A stretch of DNA of 17,607 bases from Hemicentrotus pulcherrimus (Eukaryota; Echinodermata; Echinoidea; Camarodonta; Strongylocentrotidae). Location of the stretch: positions 29,183 to 46,789 of the forward strand of contig BEXV01000935.1 in the NCBI GenBank assembly GCA_003118195.1. The letters run 5' to 3'. The translations under genes and the position numbers were made by a program. Positions 1 through 9,200 of this stretch are shown here, piece after piece. A model generated the notes under the pieces. That model ran no database searches and had not been told where the DNA came from. It worked only from the letters and a program-made list of their open reading frames with translations. The stretch's first letter is position 1, and each line of letters begins with the position of its first letter.

Positions 1-152
1 CCCCCCCCCCCACCTCTATTCCCTATCCCTCCAAAATACCCTCTCCTCATTCCATTATTATCTCCTTGCTAAAACTCTACCCCTTTTACCTCTTTCTCCT
101 CTGGCTCTACCACTGATGACTTTCTCCCTTCTCCCTTCCATCAAGAACCCCC
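1..152. repeat. C-rich pyrimidine low-complexity stretch
   Basis: The window opens with a poly-C run and continues almost purely in C and T on the plus strand to about 150. No reading frame or splice signal is convincing. It most likely belongs to an intron of the plus-strand gene whose TM exon starts at 705. Confidence 0.6.
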
Positions 153-155
153 CCT

Positions 156-188
156 ACCACCACCACCACCACCACCACCACCACCACC
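156..188 (+). repeat. (ACC)11 trinucleotide microsatellite
   Basis: Eleven uninterrupted ACC units follow the pyrimidine-rich stretch. No open exon surrounds them, so they look intronic rather than a polyhistidine or polythreonine codon run. Confidence 0.9.
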
Positions 189-290
189 ATGCGTCAGTAT
201 CGAATGTATATCAGTACAATAGATTATGATTTAGGCAGAGAGATAAATTCGACTATATGAATGATTTTCCGCTGCAGCTCACCCACTCCC

Positions 291-590
291 ATTAGGGTTA
301 GGGGTAGGGGTAGTGTTGGGATAAGGGTCAGTGTTGAGGTTTACACTTAGGGTTAGGTTTAGGGTAATCATTATGATTAAGATAGAGATCAGGATTAGGA
401 TAGGATTTAGGTTAAGGTTAAGTATAGGATCACGGTTGGAGTTCGAATTAAGGTTAGGGTAAGTGTTATGGTCAAGTTTACGGTAAAAGTTCGGCTTAAG
501 TATGGTTATGGTTAAGGCTAGGATTAGGCCCTGGGCTGAGTGTAAGGGTCAGGGTTAGGGTTAGTGTATTATTATGGTTAGAATCAGGAG
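291..590 (+). repeat. Degenerate TTAGGG-like interstitial repeat
   Basis: About 300 bp is filled with variants of a six-base unit (TTAGGG, TTAGGT, TAAGGT, GGTTAG), clearest near 292-305, 347-364 and 550-562. TTAGGG is the telomeric unit of most deuterostomes. The units here are too diverged for a functional telomere, so this is either an old interstitial telomere-like tract or a G-rich minisatellite that happens to resemble one. It lies within the intron before the TM exon. Confidence 0.65.
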
Positions 591-704
591 TTAACCTGCC
601 AACAGTTAGAGTTAGAGTTACTCCTGCGATCGGATATTCTGCAGTTAATCCTTTCATTGTTCAAATTGATACATATTTGCTTTATTCCTGGTTATCATCG
701 ACAG

Positions 705-780
705 GTTGGGTGATCGCCGTAGCTATCATCGTGCCTCTTCTCATCATTCTCATCGTCATCGTAGCCATTATTTGTTATCG
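705..780 (+). CDS. Transmembrane exon of a single-pass membrane protein (partial gene)
   Basis: A 76-nt exon lies between an acceptor (ATCGACAG, ending at 704) and a donor (CG|GTAAGAA at 781). It reads WVIAVAIIVPLLIILIVIVA followed by IICY and an arginine completed in the next exon. This is an unbroken hydrophobic helix of about 23 residues ending in a basic stop-transfer, so the C-terminus is cytoplasmic. The entry phase is 1, common after phase 1-1 ectodomain exons (Ig, FNIII, EGF, SRCR). The exit phase is 2 and joins in frame to the exon at 1609. The extracellular exons lie outside the window, so the receptor family cannot be named. Confidence is high for the exon and low for identity. Confidence 0.85.
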
Positions 781-953
781 GTAAGAACAGATTATTTTAA
801 GTGGAATCGTGACTCGTGAGTTAGGCTTTTGATGAAACGGATTCTTACAAAACGCCATCTCATTTACAAAGAATGTTTAAAAGGACAACATCCTTGCTAC
901 AGTATAAACAATCATATGAGGTGGATTCAGAATTGTGTAAATGGATAGGTACA

Positions 954-1107
954 ACAAATATTGCGATAAATATCTGACCATCGAAATGCGTTTTCATATT
1001 TGAGATACTTTGGATGTAAAACATTTATGTAAACACAAATATTGCGATAAATATCTGACCATCGAAATGCGTTTTCATATTTGAGATACTTTGGATGTAA
1101 AACATTT
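954..1107. repeat. Perfect 73-bp tandem duplication, 81-bp period
   Basis: The 73 bases at 954-1026 recur without a mismatch at 1035-1107, separated by an 8-bp linker. The unit starts ACAAATATTGCGATAAATAT and ends GATGTAAAACATTT. It lies in the intron between the TM exon and the last exon of the plus-strand gene. Perfect identity implies a recent duplication or a local assembly error. A minus-strand ORF across it only contains a repeated peptide because of the duplication. Confidence 0.95.
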
Positions 1108-1189
1108 GAATTTGGCACAGGGGGGGACTGTTTCGTTATTAAAATCTTATTTGCGTATTTAATAATAATAGTCCTAATAGTCCACTCCA

Positions 1190-1420
1190 AATTTTATTAA
1201 ATCGAAACGGAAATTCTTTTTGCCCAATTGATCGTGAGCCCGGCAGCCACTGAGCAGCGCCAGATCGGCGTTTCTCTATCCCTTATTGTTGAACGCCAAA
1301 CAAGGTAGCAACAACTCCCATCTTTTAACGTCTTTTGGTATGACGCGGCCGGGGTTCGAACCCAAGACCTCCCGGTTGTGAGGCGGACGCTCTACTGAAT
1401 GAGCCAACACTCCGGTTATG
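1190..1420 (-). mobile_element. tRNA(Val)-derived SINE
   Basis: On the minus strand a tRNA-like head spans 1413 to 1342. It has an A-box-like TGGCTCATTCAGT, a D-stem GCTC/GAGC, an anticodon loop CTCACAA (anticodon CAC, valine, at 1378-1380) and a B-box GGTTCGAACCC near 1352-1362. The acceptor stem pairs poorly (several mismatches) and position 31-39 is C-C, so it is unlikely to be a working tRNA. A unique body of about 150 bp follows to roughly 1190, ending in a T/A-rich tail, which is SINE layout. The body family was not identified. It sits in the last intron of the plus-strand gene, antisense to it. Confidence 0.7.
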
Positions 1421-1608
1421 GAAGAGCAATGGGCTGGTTCCCCAGCTTCCTATAACCGACATTTAAGGTAGGGAGCAAAAAGACGATAGTGGAACTATCT
1501 AGTTCCGAACAATAGAATGCAAACTCCTCTCCGAATTTGTCCTGGTTCTCTTGTATTCATTCATTAATAAATGACAATGTTTGATTTGTTTAATCTTATC
1601 CTTTTTAG

Positions 1609-2827
1609 GAAACGGAAAGAGGAGCAAAATAGGAATGTCCCTCAAGTTGTGCTGGGATACATCAAGAAGAGAGGAACACTTGGAGGTACCCTAAGACGTA
1701 ATCGCGACCCGGAAAAGGATCTTACCGACAACCCGGAAGGAGATTCCGAAAACGTCAAAAAGGGCGGTACGCTGACTCACTCACTGAGCTCCATGAAGCA
1801 ACAGTTCGTTAAGCGCGTCACATTGAGTCGAAACAGACCCGAACTGCCACCGAAGAAGAACCCGAAGAATTCTAGCTCCCGATCATTAACGAGTAATGCC
1901 GAAGTTGGATACGTGAGTCCGAAGGCAGTCCGAACAGCGAGCGAGGTTGAGATGAGGCACCCGAACCCACCAATGAAAAGAGCTTCGGTTGTTTCTGTGG
2001 TATCCTCGGTCGACAACGGGCTTAATGAGGTTTTCAAGAGTGAATTAAGAACGAGTAGAAGCAGCGAGATGCTTGACTCGCTCATGATGGAATTCGATGG
2101 CCGGGTCAATCACGGGTACGACATCGAAGAATCTTCGGCCCGATCGTCACCTTCATTAGCGTCGAAGAACTCGCCGAAAACAGAACATGTGGTCGTTCAC
2201 ACTGCGCGTCCATCTTCTCCAAAAGCCGATACGCCAATGGAGAATGGTTTAGCGCATAATACAGAGGGGAATGGAGAGACTGAATCATTAGAAACGGAAT
2301 CCTTATCGCATGCGCAAGTGACTGATGTGAAGCTTTCGAATGGTGAGGAAAACTCTATTGAAATGCATCCAGATTCACCGCCTTCTGCTAGCGTAGGCGG
2401 CCCGAAAGAAGATGAAGATTCAGAAGCGGATGTAAATGGCACTTACGTCGAAGAGTCACCATACGACAGTTTGGGTGAACCCAAACCAGCACCACCAGCT
2501 GAGATTTCTAATGGAAACGGTTACGCAGGGGAAGGCGATTCGCATCATTACGAAAGCACGATTGAGCGAAATCGACCATCCCCGTTAACATTGAAAACTA
2601 ACGGCGGGTCCGACTACGCGACATTGCCTGGGCCTGAGTCGCCGCAGTACGCAACGCTGGCTGATGTGCAATCCCCAAACGGAGGAGTAGGAGGTATGGG
2701 TAGCCCTGCGAACCCAACCAAACATGATTATGTCAACGTCGGGCGTGGAAACTCGGTCTCGGCGACGCGCATCTCAGCGGAATTCCACCACCCACGGCCC
2801 CCATCTCTCCCGCCAGATTCGCCATAA
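1609..2827 (+). CDS. Last exon: long cytoplasmic tail with many tyrosine motifs
   Basis: The acceptor CTTTTTAG ends at 1608, and the first G completes the arginine begun at 780. The frame then stays open for 405 residues to TAA (2825-2827). An ATG at 1571 lies in the intron and is not the true start. The segment is hydrophilic with no further membrane helix, so it is a cytoplasmic tail. Visible motifs are three basic K-x-x-T-L-like boxes near the membrane (KKRGTLGGTL, KKGGTLTHSL, VKRVTLSRNR), SPYDSL (Y at 2462) and SDYATL (Y at 2615), both fitting the ITIM pattern S-x-Y-x-x-L. Also present are PQYATL (Y at 2648), HDYVNV (Y at 2729, Grb2-SH2 type Y-x-N) and a proline-rich end (PRPPSLPP, possible SH3 ligand). 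This suggests a phosphotyrosine-signalling adhesion or immune receptor. The family is not recognised; nephrin/Kirrel-like or inhibitory immune-receptor identities are possible but unproven. Confidence 0.85.
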
Positions 2828-3388
2828 GTCGTACACCCTCCCCAGATCCTAATCGTTAATGCTACTTTTGTTTTGACAATATCATATGAACTTTGCAGTT
2901 CAAGAGTATAATGGTGCTTTCTATTCAGTAACTAGAACAATGTTTTCTCTTAGCTAAAGAAACAGTAAGATAGCCATCTGAACAGAGACTATAAAATGAA
3001 GACCTTGTCCACGGGTATATAATTATACAAAATATGTAGGGACTACGTATGAAGATCGAGGAGACAATCGAAAAATAGGGAGCAGCAATTATTTATGAAT
3101 CTGAAATACTCAAATGCCCACACTAATGAGCAGAGAAACCAAACAAAGGCATAAAGGTGTCCCAAAATTACCAAACCGACTCCAAATGTATTCTGTAATG
3201 TTTTTTGTTTTGTTATTTGTATGTATAATAGAAATACCGTGGTTTTATTTACCCCGAGTAGACACATGGGTGTTAATGCTGCTCTTCCTGCTGGCCCTGC
3301 AATTATGATTACCCCCAGCATTGTCAGGTTCGCATTTATACCCTAGTGGATAGGGACATATTATGAGACGTAACTAAAAAAAAAGAGG

Positions 3389-3480
3389 TTGTATTGCCCT
3401 TTGCGACCGACCCGAAAATTTTAAAAACTACTGTCGGCTTTTAAAAAAGTTTTTTTGTTTTGTTATCGTGTTTTAGAAAA
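3389..3480 (+). mobile_element. Fragment of the TTGTATTGCCCTTTG TIR element
   Basis: The bases from 3389 (TTGTATTGCCCTTTGCGACC and onward to 3413) match the left end of the complete element at 11542 almost exactly, followed by a shared region with CTGTCGG/CGGTCGG and T-rich runs. No inverted right end is found here. Only a partial same-orientation match (TTGGATTGCCCTTT at 3561) occurs. It is a truncated copy in the 3' region of the plus-strand gene. Confidence 0.65.
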
Positions 3481-3716
3481 AATGATGAATAAAAAGATAT
3501 CTATTAAAGCATTCAAAACAGAGAAATATCAGCCTATTTAAGAAAAAGAAATACCAATGGTTGGATTGCCCTTTAATTATTAAGTAACAAGAACTCAATC
3601 AGTAACCTTTCACTAAGCTCCTAAAGCGAGCTAATACGAATTTGTAGTGCTGCAAGGTTGTGTTATTTGTTAAAAGTTTTTGATGTCCTGTTTGTTATTT
3701 CTCTTAGACATCTCTT

Positions 3717-3721
<5 letters not shown>

Positions 3722-3747
<26 letters not shown>

Positions 3748-3790
3748 AATTACGTCGCACCTTACCCCCTCTCCCTCTCTCTCTCTTTCT
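3722..3790 (+). repeat. (CT)n microsatellite in two blocks
   Basis: A near-pure CT run at 3723-3747 and a second block around 3770-3786 are separated by about 20 bp. They create a spurious Leu/Ser-rich ORF. Confidence 0.9.
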
Positions 3791-3902
3791 TTTACTCCTC
3801 ACTCTTTACCCTTTCGCTTACAATTATTTCTTTTAATGAAGTATTTTCTGTATTTTAACATTTTTACAAACAGTACATTAATGGTAAAATCCATGGCAAA
3901 TA

Positions 3903-3908
3903 AATAAA
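3903..3908 (+). terminator. Candidate polyadenylation signal AATAAA
   Basis: A canonical hexamer lies about 1.1 kb after the stop codon, with a TTTGTGTACT..TTTGTATG stretch 50-80 bp downstream that could serve as a GU-rich element. AATAAA at 4159-4164 is an alternative. No transcript evidence is available. Confidence 0.35.
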
Positions 3909-4158
3909 CATCTCAAAGTAAAGAATGACAATTGATTTTTAAAGAAAATCTTGATAGTACGATTTGTGTACTCTTTATTTGTATGCTCAATGATTTGGTA
4001 AAATCCATGTATCTCTAAATCTACATTATTTACATCAGGGTTATATTTTTATTTGTATGTGCTCGATATTTATTCTCATTTTACTTTATTTTTCTTGTAT
4101 AACGTAAGCAAAATTGTTGCCAAATATTGTTCCTCTCCGTTACATGTATTCCTGGAAC

Positions 4159-4164
4159 AATAAA
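4159..4164 (+). terminator. Alternative polyadenylation signal AATAAA
   Basis: A second canonical hexamer (GGAACAATAAAC) is followed within 60 bp by a TGTGATTATTGCGTGTGTT stretch, a plausible GU-rich downstream element. It would give a 3' UTR of about 1.35 kb for the plus-strand gene. Confidence 0.35.
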
Positions 4165-4398
4165 CTTAGATTTATGTCTACATAATATGCATTTACTGGT
4201 GCATAATTGTGATTATTGCGTGTGTTACTTTCTTGTTTTAGCAAACTTTTCGAATATACATTAATAAATGAATTTTATATCTTGCACCAAGAACCCACAG
4301 ATATGTTCGCAAGAGTACATGTATGTGAACAAAATAAGAATATCACATGTGCCATAATCGGATGGTTTAAACACTTGGCTGGTTACGAAGGTCGTGGG

Positions 4399-4630
4399 TT
4401 TTATTTATTTATTTCTGATATTTAGACAGAGGGACTCGTTATGACCAATAATGGGGGTCTTCCATGAGGCCCTGTTAAACATAATGAGGAACAATAGCTT
4501 TAAAAAATATATATATACAATAATAATAATAACAACATCATTAACATAAATGCATAACAGTAATACAGAATAAATAAGAACATATATAAACATAAATAAA
4601 AGTATTTGGTATCCTAGTAATGACAAATGG
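4399..4630 (-). mobile_element. 5'-truncated non-LTR retrotransposon (LINE) 3' end
   Basis: Read on the minus strand, the segment ends with GGGCCTCATGGAAGACC, a short stem-loop (CCCCCATTATTGG), CCCTCTGTCTAAAT and a terminal AAATAAATAAATAAA tail. This layout is typical of CR1/L2/jockey-like 3' UTR ends in invertebrates. No reverse transcriptase is present. The 5' boundary is uncertain, as upstream ATT/TA-rich sequence may or may not belong. It lies between the two convergent genes. Confidence 0.5.
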
Positions 4631-5000
4631 TGTGTTTTGTTTTGATTTCCTTTTTTCGTTCAAGAAAACTTGGTTGCATATTTATAATATCTTAATGTAA
4701 CATTATAGTATGTAGACGCTAGTTGGTTTTTAAATCCGAGAAAAACTAACTATTAGTATATTTCGGCGTGTATTCGACTTTGAAAAAAACAACATATACT
4801 TTTGAGAGTTCATGAACAAAGTATAGAAACTATTTAGGCTCAATTAAGAAAGACGGTGAAAGCAATTAATCTGTTTCCATTATACAGAAGTTGCTCTCCA
4901 CCCAGATGTCAAATGGGCACCTGGAAGGAAATAGAGCACCCAGATACATCGTAGATGGATTACAGAAAATTTCGTTGGTTCTGGTAATAATAACATGTAA
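4631..5000. other. Intergenic AT-rich sequence, nothing recognised
   Basis: Between the LINE tail and the TTAA MITE I see no open exon, RNA gene or clear repeat. Confidence 0.5.
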
Positions 5001-5180
5001 TTAAAGCCCATCTGTACTAGTTTGGCCAGGGGGATTAGAACTCCCTGCAAGATCACTGACAGGGGTTATCTCTCAATTAACATAAGAAAAGGGGGACCAT
5101 TGGGGACCAACAGGCACCAATAAGACATTGTTAGCTATATAGAGGGCGCAAGTACCCTTAAGGAGTGCAGTGGGGCTTAA
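5001..5180 (+). mobile_element. TTAA-flanked MITE, family 2, copy A
   Basis: The element begins TTAAAGCCCATCTGTACTAG and ends AGTGCAGTGGGGCTTAA. The ends are imperfect inverted repeats bounded by TTAA. It shares CTGTACTAGTTT, GGCCAGG, TCTCAATTAACATAAGAAAA, GGGGACCA and GCAGTGGGGCTT with copy B (6329-6526) in the same order and orientation. TTAA boundaries suggest piggyBac-type target duplication (inference). No coding capacity. It lies just past the poly(A) signal of the SRCR gene. Confidence 0.7.
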
Positions 5181-5430
5181 GGCTTCTTCCAACATCACAA
5201 TTTTCATAAGTAAGCAAGCTTCTATTTGGTACTGTGGACTTTCTCAAGCCAAGTGGTTCTTCACATCTTAGGGATTACAGGAGCGAAGATACATATGGGT
5301 GATATTGACAAGCCAGAGTCTCTATAATCATTTTGATCCAGACGGATCGTAGCTGTAATCGGCGCTATTTACATCAAGAATAATTGTTATAACTGCTATT
5401 AGTATTATCCTTTGAAATTCTTACGACACC

Positions 5431-5436
5431 TTTATT
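5431..5436 (-). terminator. Candidate poly(A) signal of the SRCR gene
   Basis: AATAAA on the minus strand (within GAAAAATAAAGG) lies about 260 bp after the SRCR stop codon at 5696-5698. It is the first canonical hexamer downstream of that stop. A 3' UTR of 280-300 nt would result. Confidence 0.5.
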
Positions 5437-5573
5437 TTTCATTAGGCCTGGTACCTGTACTTTTAACTCATTGGCTACAAAAAGAACAGTATTTATAAAG
5501 ATAAAGAGTAAAGAAAAAAAAATCAATTTGAAACCATGTATCTACAGCTAATTTCAAATTCGCAATGCAATAT

Positions 5574-5595
5574 ATACACATATATATATATACAG
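5574..5595. repeat. (TA)n microsatellite in the SRCR 3' UTR
   Basis: A short TA-rich dinucleotide tract (CACATATATATATATAC) lies between the SRCR stop codon and its candidate poly(A) signal. Confidence 0.8.
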
Positions 5596-5695
5596 TTCAG
5601 ACAACAATTATGGTAAAAACCGATAGCCTACTGTGCTTGCTTTGTGAGAATCCGTCTTCGCATAATGGTTTCCTATACTTGTATCAAATGCAACT

Positions 5696-6255
5696 TTATA
5701 CTCTGGTGGTTTCATCCTGTACAACAGACGCCTCGTTGTCGGTCTCTGAGAGATCGTCGGCTTCGACCAGCTGGTCTCCCATATAAACAGATTCCTCGGC
5801 AGTGGCTGGAACATCCCTTGAGGCATCCGATCCCAGGTCGAGAGAGGGAATACACACGTCATCTTTCACCGCAGAGGGCGCGAGGTATTTTGATTCCATA
5901 GACATGTAGAGGTGCTTCCCCTCTTCATCGATGTCATCAAGGTCTCCGTGTTCTGGATTGGGGCTTTGGTAGATGTACATTGTCTCGCCTGGTTTCACAT
6001 CTTTTTTCAATGAAATCCTGGGCAATGTCAACGGCCTGTTTGGGGGGTTCGGAGGAATCTGGACACCCTCGCCTTGTGCCAGGTCCTACGTTGGTCCAGT
6101 GGTCTTTGACACTTCGAATGGTGAAGGATTCTCCTCGGCTCTGTCCTTGGTCTTCTTTCGTCGACAGTGCACTAGTGATACCACACCGATAATGATCAGT
6201 ATCATGATGCTGGTTCCGAGTACCGCGCCCACGATCGTCTTAACTGCCATACCAC
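5696..6255 (-). CDS. SRCR gene exon 7: TM helix and cytoplasmic tail
   Basis: The acceptor TTTAACAG precedes 6255, and the first two bases complete a glycine. The helix IVGAVLGTSIMILIIIGVVS plus LVH (6235-6167) is followed by the stop-transfer CRRKKTK. After 26 cytoplasmic codons an in-frame TAG occurs (6086-6088). The same frame then stays open for 129 codons to TAA at 5696-5698. The distal part looks functional: a membrane-proximal proline-rich stretch, MYIYQSP, HLYMSM (Y-x-x-M, PI3K p85-type, 5908-5897), SKYLAP, SVYMGD, an acidic segment, and a C-terminal TTRV matching a class I PDZ ligand. No short intron can remove the TAG: the only GT..AG pair around it (31 nt) is too short and shifts the frame. 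The exon is bracketed by two direct MITE copies. Confidence 0.8.
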
Positions 6256-9200
6256 CTGTTAAAGTTGACCAGAGGGAAATGAGCGGATAACATCTAATAT
6301 CAGTAATGGGAATGGGTGAATATAGTCCTTAAAGTCCCTCTGTACTAGTTTTTGGCCAGGAGAGATTAGATCACCGAGCGTGGTCACTGAAAGGTGGTTA
6401 TCTCATCAACTCAGCTCTCAATTAACATAAGAAAAAGAGGAATATGGGGGACCAATGGGTGCCGCTTAGGCATTTTTGTCTTTAAAGAGGGAGCAAGTAG
6501 CTACAAGTACTGCAGTGGGGCTTTAAAGCAGAATACTGTTATCAAAATGAACGAAGTAATAGATAGGTCAATTATGGACCGACCTCATTAAAACTAAAAT
6601 CTAGTGAAATCCAATTCCACTTGATAAAGTTTTGTTTTAAGTGTATTGTGTAAGTTGATAGTTTGGCGATATAAAATACAGCCAGTATAGGCCTCAAAAG
6701 TATATCATACAATTTGGTTTTCACCAAATGTAAATGCACTTTATACACAAGATGGAAAAATATTAGAAACCAAAATTAATTAAGGACTCATCGCAATTGT
6801 CTTTATACGGGCTTCATGAATTCAAGTGTCATAGATTTAAAGTTGGATACTGTGATTTGGTCAAAGAATTACTTTGATTGTGTTTTGAGGACGATCTACA
6901 TAATCGTTTAAAATATTCAAAATATTTACAAATTTATAAATTTACAGACTTACAGATTTCAACAACAAAAAGCAAGCTAAAAAGGAATTTCTTTGTTGCA
7001 ATAATCCATTTCCCTTTTTCTGTTTTAACGTATTTGTTTAATTGTTGTTGTCCTTTTCCACATTTTTGGGGGCTTTTTTTTTTTAATACAACTTCTTCTT
7101 ATATATATTGGAATCAAAATGCATTAATAACTCTTTTATAGGGATATTGCCCAAACAAACAAATCTTTGAAATTTTCCTCAAGTCCATTCTATTAAGAAA
7201 TATATTATAATAGAATTTATAGTTAATTTCACACTTTAAACTCAGTGTGATTCTGTGATTTTCCTTTGCATGCTATTGTCCTTAATTGGAAATGATAGAC
7301 CAATAAATAGATTAGAAAACGAATTAATAAAAAAATATTAGCTGTAAGCAACACGTAAGAAATCGTTAGATTTTACCTTTATTATCACAAACCACGCTGG
7401 CGTCCTCGGTATGAGCGCAGTTGTGCTCACCAATACCCTTATGTTTACAATCCATAAGACGAGACTCTGTTCCTTCACACTGAACGTCGTCCAAGTGGAT
7501 GGCTCCAGTTCCTTTGCCAAAGTAAGCCGACCCTGGAGCCTTCAAGGCACCTTGAAACCCAAGCATTCTGCACACGACCGTAGCGTCTAGGATGTCCCAT
7601 TGGTCGTGGCAAATAGTTCCCCATACACCCATGTGCTGTATTTCGACCCGACCTTCAGCGTCATCGGATCCTCCTACGAGACGAACTGCTCGGATCAGAT
7701 GGGAAGAAATAGAAATGAATATTTCATGAAAGAGGAATTTGGTCATCTTTGATGAATATTGCATTATTGTTTTAAGGGGTCAACCATTCAAACGGTGTAT
7801 GGGGTTGGGATTGTATTGCAGGCACTGAAATATTTGATATCAGAACAATTGCAGGCGTACATTATATGTGTTTATGAATGAATTGTCATCAACTTAATTA
7901 ATCACAACACCAACGCAAAACTCTCCAAGAAATCAAAGACAATATATAAAGTATCACAATACTCTTTCGAGTACTGCCTTTAGTCAGAAATCCCGTTCGC
8001 ATTTAGTAATATATGTCATTGTCCAGTTCGAGCAGGAGGAGACGCCAAATGCTGTTGCTATTGTGTTTTTACAGAAATGGAGAAAAAAATAGCTGAGGGG
8101 TTCGTGATCCAAACAAGTTTCATGTCATTATTGTGAATGACTTGACGTACTAAATTCAAATCAATTATTTGCCGGTCCATGTAAGGCTAAGTACACCTAA
8201 GGATTTGTTTTCCTTCAACGTAAATACCTCTCAGACTGGCAAGTGAAACCTTCTATTACAATTTAAATCAAATTGAGTGGCAGTTTATTCAAGTGAGTAA
8301 TTATGTACTGCCAGTTTCACAAGAGGCGTCATTTCTCTGGCGTAGGACTACGTCAGCGACTGGCAAAGTATTTGACGCACCATATAATGAAGGCGACTAT
8401 GTACAAACATGATTGCAAAATGAACAGAACAAGCATTGAGTTGAATTAACTGCTACGTGCTACTTCAATTCATATGCTTAATTAGCGCAGTTCACAGCGA
8501 TATCGAAATTACATCTCGTACCGTTGGAATAGCAGATGGCACCGGCATCTTTCTCATGGTCGCACACATTGCTCCCGAATCCTCCATGCAAACACTCTGC
8601 AAGATGGTCCTCTGTTCCCCTACAACGGACGCCTCCCAGAATACTGTCATCGAAACCCTTCCCGAATCTAGCAGAGTGCGTTGCTTCCAAAGCACCATCG
8701 AAGTCCAGCATTCGACATACGACTGTCGCATCTCTGATATCCCAATCGCTATCACAGATGGTACCCCAGGATCCGTCGTAAAGGACTTCCACTCTTCCTT
8801 CGTCATCATCAACGCTGCCCATGAGTCGAACCTGGAACGGATCTAGGTTTGAAGGAACAAAAGAGATTCATCTCCTAACAACATATTAAAAATCCAACAA
8901 CAGCTTTGGTATGGATCCTTTGAAGAACTAATTCTAAGACAAATGAACGCCGCCCCTCCCGATAGTAATCCCACTATGACATTGTCCTGACAGACAAGTG
9001 TAGCTTCAAAGAAAAAAATAAGCCTTCACTTAAACTATTAACAAACTCTAACAAACTCAGTATAAGCTAAAACTCAATTGTTGTGAGGGTTCATTTGACT
9101 TTGATATTTAATTATCCTGAGATAATTTTTGTATAGGATTGATTATCAGTTGGCTTGAGGTCAGGAGGATATTTGAAATTGCCGCAGGAATAGTTTTAAG

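Larger units (their letters stand above)
2828..4180 (+). other. Probable 3' UTR and downstream region of the plus-strand gene
   Basis: AT-rich noncoding sequence follows the stop codon. It holds a TIR-element fragment (3389-3480), CT microsatellites and two AATAAA hexamers (3903, 4159). No supported exon is seen. The small hydrophobic ORFs near 3114 and 3658 come from T-rich and CT-repeat sequence. The true 3' end cannot be fixed from sequence alone. Confidence 0.45.

Noticed and set aside
927..1190. Minus-strand ORF with an internally repeated peptide
   Set aside because: The repetition is just the 73-bp DNA duplication in an intron.
1342..1413. Functional tRNA-Val gene
   Set aside because: Acceptor-stem mismatches, a C-C pair in the anticodon stem and an attached SINE-like body point to a SINE head.
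1571..1608. ATG at 1571 as the start of the plus-strand protein
   Set aside because: It lies before a good splice acceptor (CTTTTTAG), and the TM exon at 705-780 joins in phase, so these bases are intronic.
3658..3907. Leu/Ser-rich small ORFs with apparent membrane helix
   Set aside because: Created by CT microsatellites and T-rich sequence; no start context or conservation signal.
4405..4626. Hydrophobic minus-strand ORF of 73 codons
   Set aside because: Falls in AT-rich sequence leading into a LINE 3' tail; the hydrophobicity reflects T-rich codons.
6058..6089. A 31-nt GT..AG intron that would remove the TAG
   Set aside because: Far below the minimum for animal spliceosomal introns, and its length shifts the frame.
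5990..6200. A second open minus-strand frame across the SRCR tail (GESFTIRSV...EPPKQAV...DFIEK) that avoids the TAG
   Set aside because: Entering and leaving it needs two compensating frameshifts (one at an A6 run). The single nonsense codon model is simpler and keeps one frame from the helix to the C-terminus. It remains a fallback if resequencing shows indels.
8457..8846. Plus-strand ORF of 129 codons
   Set aside because: It is the antisense of SRCR domain 4. The minus strand has domain motifs and splice sites.
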